Shown: positions 60,746 to 64,000 of the stretch, one piece after another
Layout: each line of letters opens with the position of its first letter
Numbering within the stretch: position 1 is the first letter of the stretch
NCBI RefSeq assembly: GCF_035917275.1
Contig: NZ_CP108508.1
Coordinates: 1,922,001 to 1,986,000, forward strand
Source of the DNA: Streptomyces sp. NBC_01237
Lineage (GTDB): Bacteria > Actinomycetota > Actinomycetes > Streptomycetales > Streptomycetaceae
Direction: 5' to 3'
DNA length: 64,000 nucleotides
Notes under the pieces: generated by a model
The model's database searches: none
The model's input: only the letters and a program-made list of their open reading frames with translations
Told to the model about the DNA's origin: nothing
Translations under genes and position numbers: made by a program

Positions 60746-62041
60746 TCAGTCCAGGTACACCGGCAGCGCGTCCACTCCGTACACGATCGAGAGCTTCCGG
60801 AACTCCAGCTCCGCCGCCGGCACGGCGAGGCTCAACCGGGGGAAGTTCGCGACGAGTTGGGGGAAGGCCGCCCGGAGTTCCATCCTGCCCAGCTCCGCTC
60901 CGATGCAGCGGTGGATGCCGTGGCCGAAGGCCAGGTGGGAGGAGACGGGCGGGCGCGACGGGTCGAAGGCGTCCATCGCGGGGCCCAGGCGCGGGTCGCG
61001 GTCGGCGGCGCTGAGCGAGACGATGACGATGTCGCCGCCGGATATGCGCACGCCGCCCAGTTCCAGGTCCTCGCGGGCGAAGCGCGGGAAGGCCGTCTGG
61101 ACGACCGTGAGATGGCGCAGGAGTTCGTCGACGAAGGGGGCCGCGACGGCGGCCGGGTCCTCCGCGTCACGGAGAGCGGTGAAGTGCTCGCGGTCCTGGA
61201 GCATGATCAGCGTGCCGAGGGCGAGCATGCTCGCGGTCGTCTCCAGGCCGCCGGTGAGGACGCCGTCGGCGAGGCCGGTGAGTTCCTCGTCGGTGACGCT
61301 GTCGCCGTGTTCGCGGATGAGCATGCCGAGCAGACCGTCGCCGGGGTAGCGCCGCTGCTGTTCGACCACGCCGTGCAGATAGTCACGGGACCGGGAGATG
61401 GCGCCGAAGGACGCGCCGACGCCGCCGAGCACATCGAAGCGGGCCACCGAGAACTGCTGGAACGCCTCCCGCTCCTCGTAGGGGACGCCGAGCAGTTCGC
61501 AGATGACCAGCGCCGGGACCGGGAACGCGAAGTGCTCGACGAGATCGACCCGGCCCTCGGCGTCCGCCGCCTTGGCCAGTCCGCCCAGGCTCTCCTCGAC
61601 GATCGCATGGATACGGGGGGTGAGGCGGCCCAGGCGGCGCATCGTGAACTCGGGGGTGAGCAGGCGCCGCAGGCGGGTGTGGTCCGGCGGGTCGCAGAAG
61701 CCCAGGCCGCCCGGCTGGTGGTTCTCGGCGACACCGGTGCGGCCGACGAGGTGGGCGAAGTCGTTGCTGAAGGCGCGGGCGTCGCCGAGGACCTGCTTGG
61801 CCTCCTCGTATCCGGAGACCAGCCAGACCGTCATGCCGGGTATCGGCAGCCGGCTGACCGGTTCGCGGTCGCGCAGCGCGCCGAGTTCGGGGACGGGGTC
61901 GAGGCCGTCGCGGCGCAGCGGCAGCAGCGCGGCGTCGGGCAGCTGCGAGAGGGCGGAGAGGTCGAGGGAGGTGCCCTTCGACCTGAGGCGGGCGAGGTAG
62001 CGGCGCGTGAGCCAGGTCGCCATCGCGGAACGTACGGACAT
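60746..62041 (-). CDS. Cytochrome P450
   Basis: A 431-residue soluble P450. The heme loop is FGHGIHRCIGAELGRME (Cys about 379). The I-helix oxygen motif is GGLETTAS; the ExxR-like pair is in VDELLRHL. CDPPDHTRLRRLLTPEFTMR is the C-helix region typical of bacterial CYP105/CYP107-like enzymes. No ferredoxin or biosynthetic gene is adjacent, so redox partner and substrate must be sought elsewhere. Confidence 0.93.
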   Translation of the reverse strand: MSVRSAMATWLTRRYLARLRSKGTSLDLSALSQLPDAALLPLRRDGLDPVPELGALRDREPVSRLPIPGMTVWLVSGYEEAKQVLGDARAFSNDFAHLVGRTGVAENHQPGGLGFCDPPDHTRLRRLLTPEFTMRRLGRLTPRIHAIVEESLGGLAKAADAEGRVDLVEHFAFPVPALVICELLGVPYEEREAFQQFSVARFDVLGGVGASFGAISRSRDYLHGVVEQQRRYPGDGLLGMLIREHGDSVTDEELTGLADGVLTGGLETTASMLALGTLIMLQDREHFTALRDAEDPAAVAAPFVDELLRHLTVVQTAFPRFAREDLELGGVRISGGDIVIVSLSAADRDPRLGPAMDAFDPSRPPVSSHLAFGHGIHRCIGAELGRMELRAAFPQLVANFPRLSLAVPAAELEFRKLSIVYGVDALPVYLD

Positions 62042-62232
62042 GCTGTGCTCGCATCTGTGAGGTGGGACGAACAGGGCCGGTGCCGATGCCGGTTACGAGA
62101 AGGGGGCGGGAGGGGAAATCCTGCCGGACCGGTGAGCGGGCGTCCCCAGGGGGCCGCCGGAACGGCACTGCGGGGCCGGACGTGCCGCGGGTCACGGGGC
62201 GGCGAGCGAGGGACCATGACCGGTGAACCGCT

Positions 62233-62263
62233 CCGGCCCCGCTCATGTGGTGAGCGGGGCCGG
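62233..62263. terminator. Hairpin terminator of the DUF1349-dehydrogenase operon
   Basis: CCGGCCCCGCTCA (62233-62245) pairs perfectly with TGAGCGGGGCCGG (62251-62263), loop TGTGG. It lies 61 bp after the DUF1349 stop (minus strand). Nothing else was found in the 282-bp spacer toward the P450. Confidence 0.82.
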
Positions 62264-62323
62264 GCAGTTGACGGAGGGCGGGGCGGCCGGACTCCGTGGG
62301 CGTGTGCGGGGGACGGCGGCGCC

Positions 62324-62935
62324 TCAGCGGCCGTCGCGCAGGTCGGTGAGCCCCTCGGCCCGGAAGGTGATCCGGTCGAAGACCGCGCCGCATCCCTCCC
62401 CGGTGGGTGACTGCACCAGGAATCCGGCGAGCGCGGACGCCCGCTCCTCGGGGGTACCGAGGGTGAAGGTACGGACGAAGGTCCAGGTCTCGCCGTCGGC
62501 CGAGGCGTGGAAGGCGAAGGCGCCGCCGGTGCGGCTCAGCCGCAGCCAGCAGTGGTCCTCCTCCACGACGAAGGAGTTGGCGTCGTCGGAGTGCCCGCGG
62601 GTGACGACGGTGCAGATGGTCGGGGTGTGCGGGGAGAGTTCCAGGCAGAGCTTGGCCCACTCCCGTTCGCCGACGTGCAGATAGAGCACCCCCGCGTCGA
62701 AGGCGGCGGCGAAGCCGACCCGTACGCGGGCGAGCAGCTGGAAGTCCCCGTCCGGGACCGCACCGAGCAGGCGCGGCGCGTCGGTGGCGGATGTCAGGTC
62801 GTCACCGCCCGGTGGTACGAAGCGGTCCTGCCCGGCGCCGGCCCGGCCGGTCAGCACGCCGTCCGCGTAGGCCCAGCGGCCCTCGGGGCCGAACGCCCGC
62901 AGCGGGAAGGGGATCTCGGGGAGGTGGGTCGTCAT
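62324..62935 (-). CDS. DUF1349 (concanavalin-like) family protein
   Basis: A 203-residue beta-sandwich protein. It shows the DUF1349 pattern: a central VGFAAAFDAGVLYLHVGERE, then WLRLSRTGGAFAFHASADGE and a closing FDRITFRAEGL. The fold resembles the lectin-like module of family 43 glycosidases, and a carbohydrate-related role is possible. Its ATG at 62935 overlaps the stop of the aldehyde dehydrogenase gene, so the two are coupled. Confidence 0.82.
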   Translation of the reverse strand: MTTHLPEIPFPLRAFGPEGRWAYADGVLTGRAGAGQDRFVPPGGDDLTSATDAPRLLGAVPDGDFQLLARVRVGFAAAFDAGVLYLHVGEREWAKLCLELSPHTPTICTVVTRGHSDDANSFVVEEDHCWLRLSRTGGAFAFHASADGETWTFVRTFTLGTPEERASALAGFLVQSPTGEGCGAVFDRITFRAEGLTDLRDGR

Positions 62936-64000
62936 GCGCGTCGTCCGTCCAGGCGGCGGGGCAGGCCCAGCGGGTTGTCCTCGCGCAGTTCCGGCGGCAG
63001 CAGGGCGGCGGGGGTGTTCTGGTAGCTGACCGGGCGCAGCCAGCGTTCGACGGCGGTGGTGCCGACGGAGGTGGAGGTGGAGGTGGAGGCCGGGTAGGGG
63101 CCGCCGTGGTGCTGGGCGGGGGCGACGGCGACGCCGGTCGGCCAGCCGTTGACGAGGACGCGTCCGGCGAGCGGGGTGAGGGCGGCGAGCAGGTCCGCCG
63201 CACCGCCGTCGGCCTCCTCCGCGGAGATCTGGAGGGTGGCGGTCAGGTTGCCCGGGAGCCGGGAGAGCACCGCGGTGATCTCGTCATCGGACGCGTACCG
63301 CGCGATGACGGTGACCGGGCCGAAGCACTCCTCCAGGAGCGCGTCGTGCGGGCCCTCGGCGGCCAGCCGGTGGGCCGGTACGGTCAGGAAGCCCGCGGAC
63401 ACGGTGTGTTCGCCGCCCGCGCCGGGGGTGACGGGGGCTTCCACATCGGCGAGCGCGGCCCGTTCGCCGACGCCCGCGAGGAACGCGTCCCGCATCCGGT
63501 GGTCGAGCATCACTCCGGCGTCGGTGTCGCTGACGGTCTCGGTGAGGGCCTTCAGCAGCCGGTCCCCGGCCTCGCCCGCGGGGGCCAGGACGAAGCCGGG
63601 CTTGGTGCAGAACTGCCCGGCGCCCATGGTCATCGAGGCGCCGAGGCCGGCCCCGATCTGCTCGCCGCGCTCGGCGGCGGCCGCCTCGGTGACGACGACG
63701 GGGTTGAGGGAGCCGAGTTCACCGTGGAAGGGGATGGGGGCGGGCCGGGCGGCGGCCGCGTCGAACAGGGCCCGTCCGCCGCGTACCGAGCCGGTGAAGC
63801 CCGCCGCGCTCACCAGCGGGTGCTTGATCAGCTCGATGCCCGCCGCGAAGCCGTGCACCAGGGTCAGTACGTCCTCGGGGAGCCCGACCCGGGCCGCGGC
63901 GCGGCGGATCACGGAGGCGCACAGCTCGGAGGTCGCGGGGTGGTCGGGGTGCGCCTTGACGACGACCGGGCAGCCGGCCGCGAGCGCGCTCGCGGTGTCG
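62932..64000 (-). CDS. Aldehyde dehydrogenase, NADP-type/ketoglutarate-semialdehyde-like (5' end outside window)
   Basis: The frame is open to the window edge and gives the C-terminal 355 residues or so. At the edge the sequence reads DTASALAAGCPVVVKAHPDH, typical of the ALDH cofactor region. The Glu/Gly region has GFTGSVRGGRALF, the nucleophile Cys lies in GAGQFCTKPG, and the final part is NGWPTGVAVAPAQHHGGPYP. This matches the alpha-ketoglutaric-semialdehyde-dehydrogenase group, which oxidises sugar-derived aldehydes. A coupled DUF1349 gene follows. Confidence 0.92.
   Translation of the reverse strand, partial: DTASALAAGCPVVVKAHPDHPATSELCASVIRRAAARVGLPEDVLTLVHGFAAGIELIKHPLVSAAGFTGSVRGGRALFDAAAARPAPIPFHGELGSLNPVVVTEAAAAERGEQIGAGLGASMTMGAGQFCTKPGFVLAPAGEAGDRLLKALTETVSDTDAGVMLDHRMRDAFLAGVGERAALADVEAPVTPGAGGEHTVSAGFLTVPAHRLAAEGPHDALLEECFGPVTVIARYASDDEITAVLSRLPGNLTATLQISAEEADGGAADLLAALTPLAGRVLVNGWPTGVAVAPAQHHGGPYPASTSTSTSVGTTAVERWLRPVSYQNTPAALLPPELREDNPLGLPRRLDGRRA

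Noticed and set aside
60746..62041. P450 as part of a secondary-metabolite cluster
   Set aside because: No polyketide, peptide or terpene synthase, tailoring enzyme or ferredoxin lies within the window.

Overview
The window is a high-GC actinomycete chromosome segment, almost certainly Streptomyces. The evidence is the extreme third-position GC, many GTG starts, frequent ATGA/GTGA stop-start overlaps, an ectABCD operon, a Gbn-type nucleoid protein, a LAETG sortase substrate, and a gene order that recalls the core of Streptomyces chromosomes. I see no phage, transposase, CRISPR array, rRNA or tRNA gene. Everything was read by eye; no database search was run.

Layout. 1-5.6 kb: the end of tyrS, two small membrane proteins, a probable 6C-type small RNA, moaA, and a DUF485/solute symporter pair. 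5.8-10.2 kb: a secreted subtilase, a zinc alcohol dehydrogenase, and a two-gene operon pairing an alkylglycerol-monooxygenase-like protein with a lysoplasmalogenase. 10.3-13.4 kb: a 1038-residue NACHT-LRR protein. 13.4-19.1 kb: a VIT-type metal transporter, a DEDDh exonuclease with a BRCT domain, a small zinc protein, SURF1, a GH15 enzyme and an atypical SDR. 19.2-22.3 kb: an Asp23/AmaP envelope-stress cassette. 22.5-29.8 kb: an enoyl-CoA hydratase, gbn, an ABC-F protein, a VOC protein, a hypothetical protein, a hydrolase and a class II aldolase.

30.1-41.3 kb is phosphate and cobalamin. A PiT transporter lies behind a PHO box. A B12 riboswitch then precedes a possible 22-codon leader ORF and the coupled genes cobD-cobQ-chelatase-cobO-cobB. 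A ZIP transporter sits on the other strand, followed by a CobE-CobC fusion. CobQ carries a tail of 13-residue repeats that appears to be translated intergenic repeat DNA, and no cobN is present. 41.4-43.4 kb holds a second-type enolase divergent from a MarR regulator, across a 13-bp-periodic array of five operator-like units.

43.6-64 kb: a LAETG surface protein, an amidohydrolase, a class V aminotransferase, the complete ectoine/hydroxyectoine operon ectABCD, a VOC-maleylpyruvate-isomerase-like fusion, an old yellow enzyme with its divergent MarR regulator and mirrored operators, a PLP enzyme, a DsbA/FrnE-like protein, a membrane-anchored hypothetical, a GNAT, a pectate lyase, a Ser/Thr kinase, a P450, and a DUF1349/aldehyde dehydrogenase pair cut off at the window end. 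Recurrent themes are stress protection (Asp23, GlsB, ectoine), cobalamin supply, and short tandem repeats that begin inside the 3' ends of genes.
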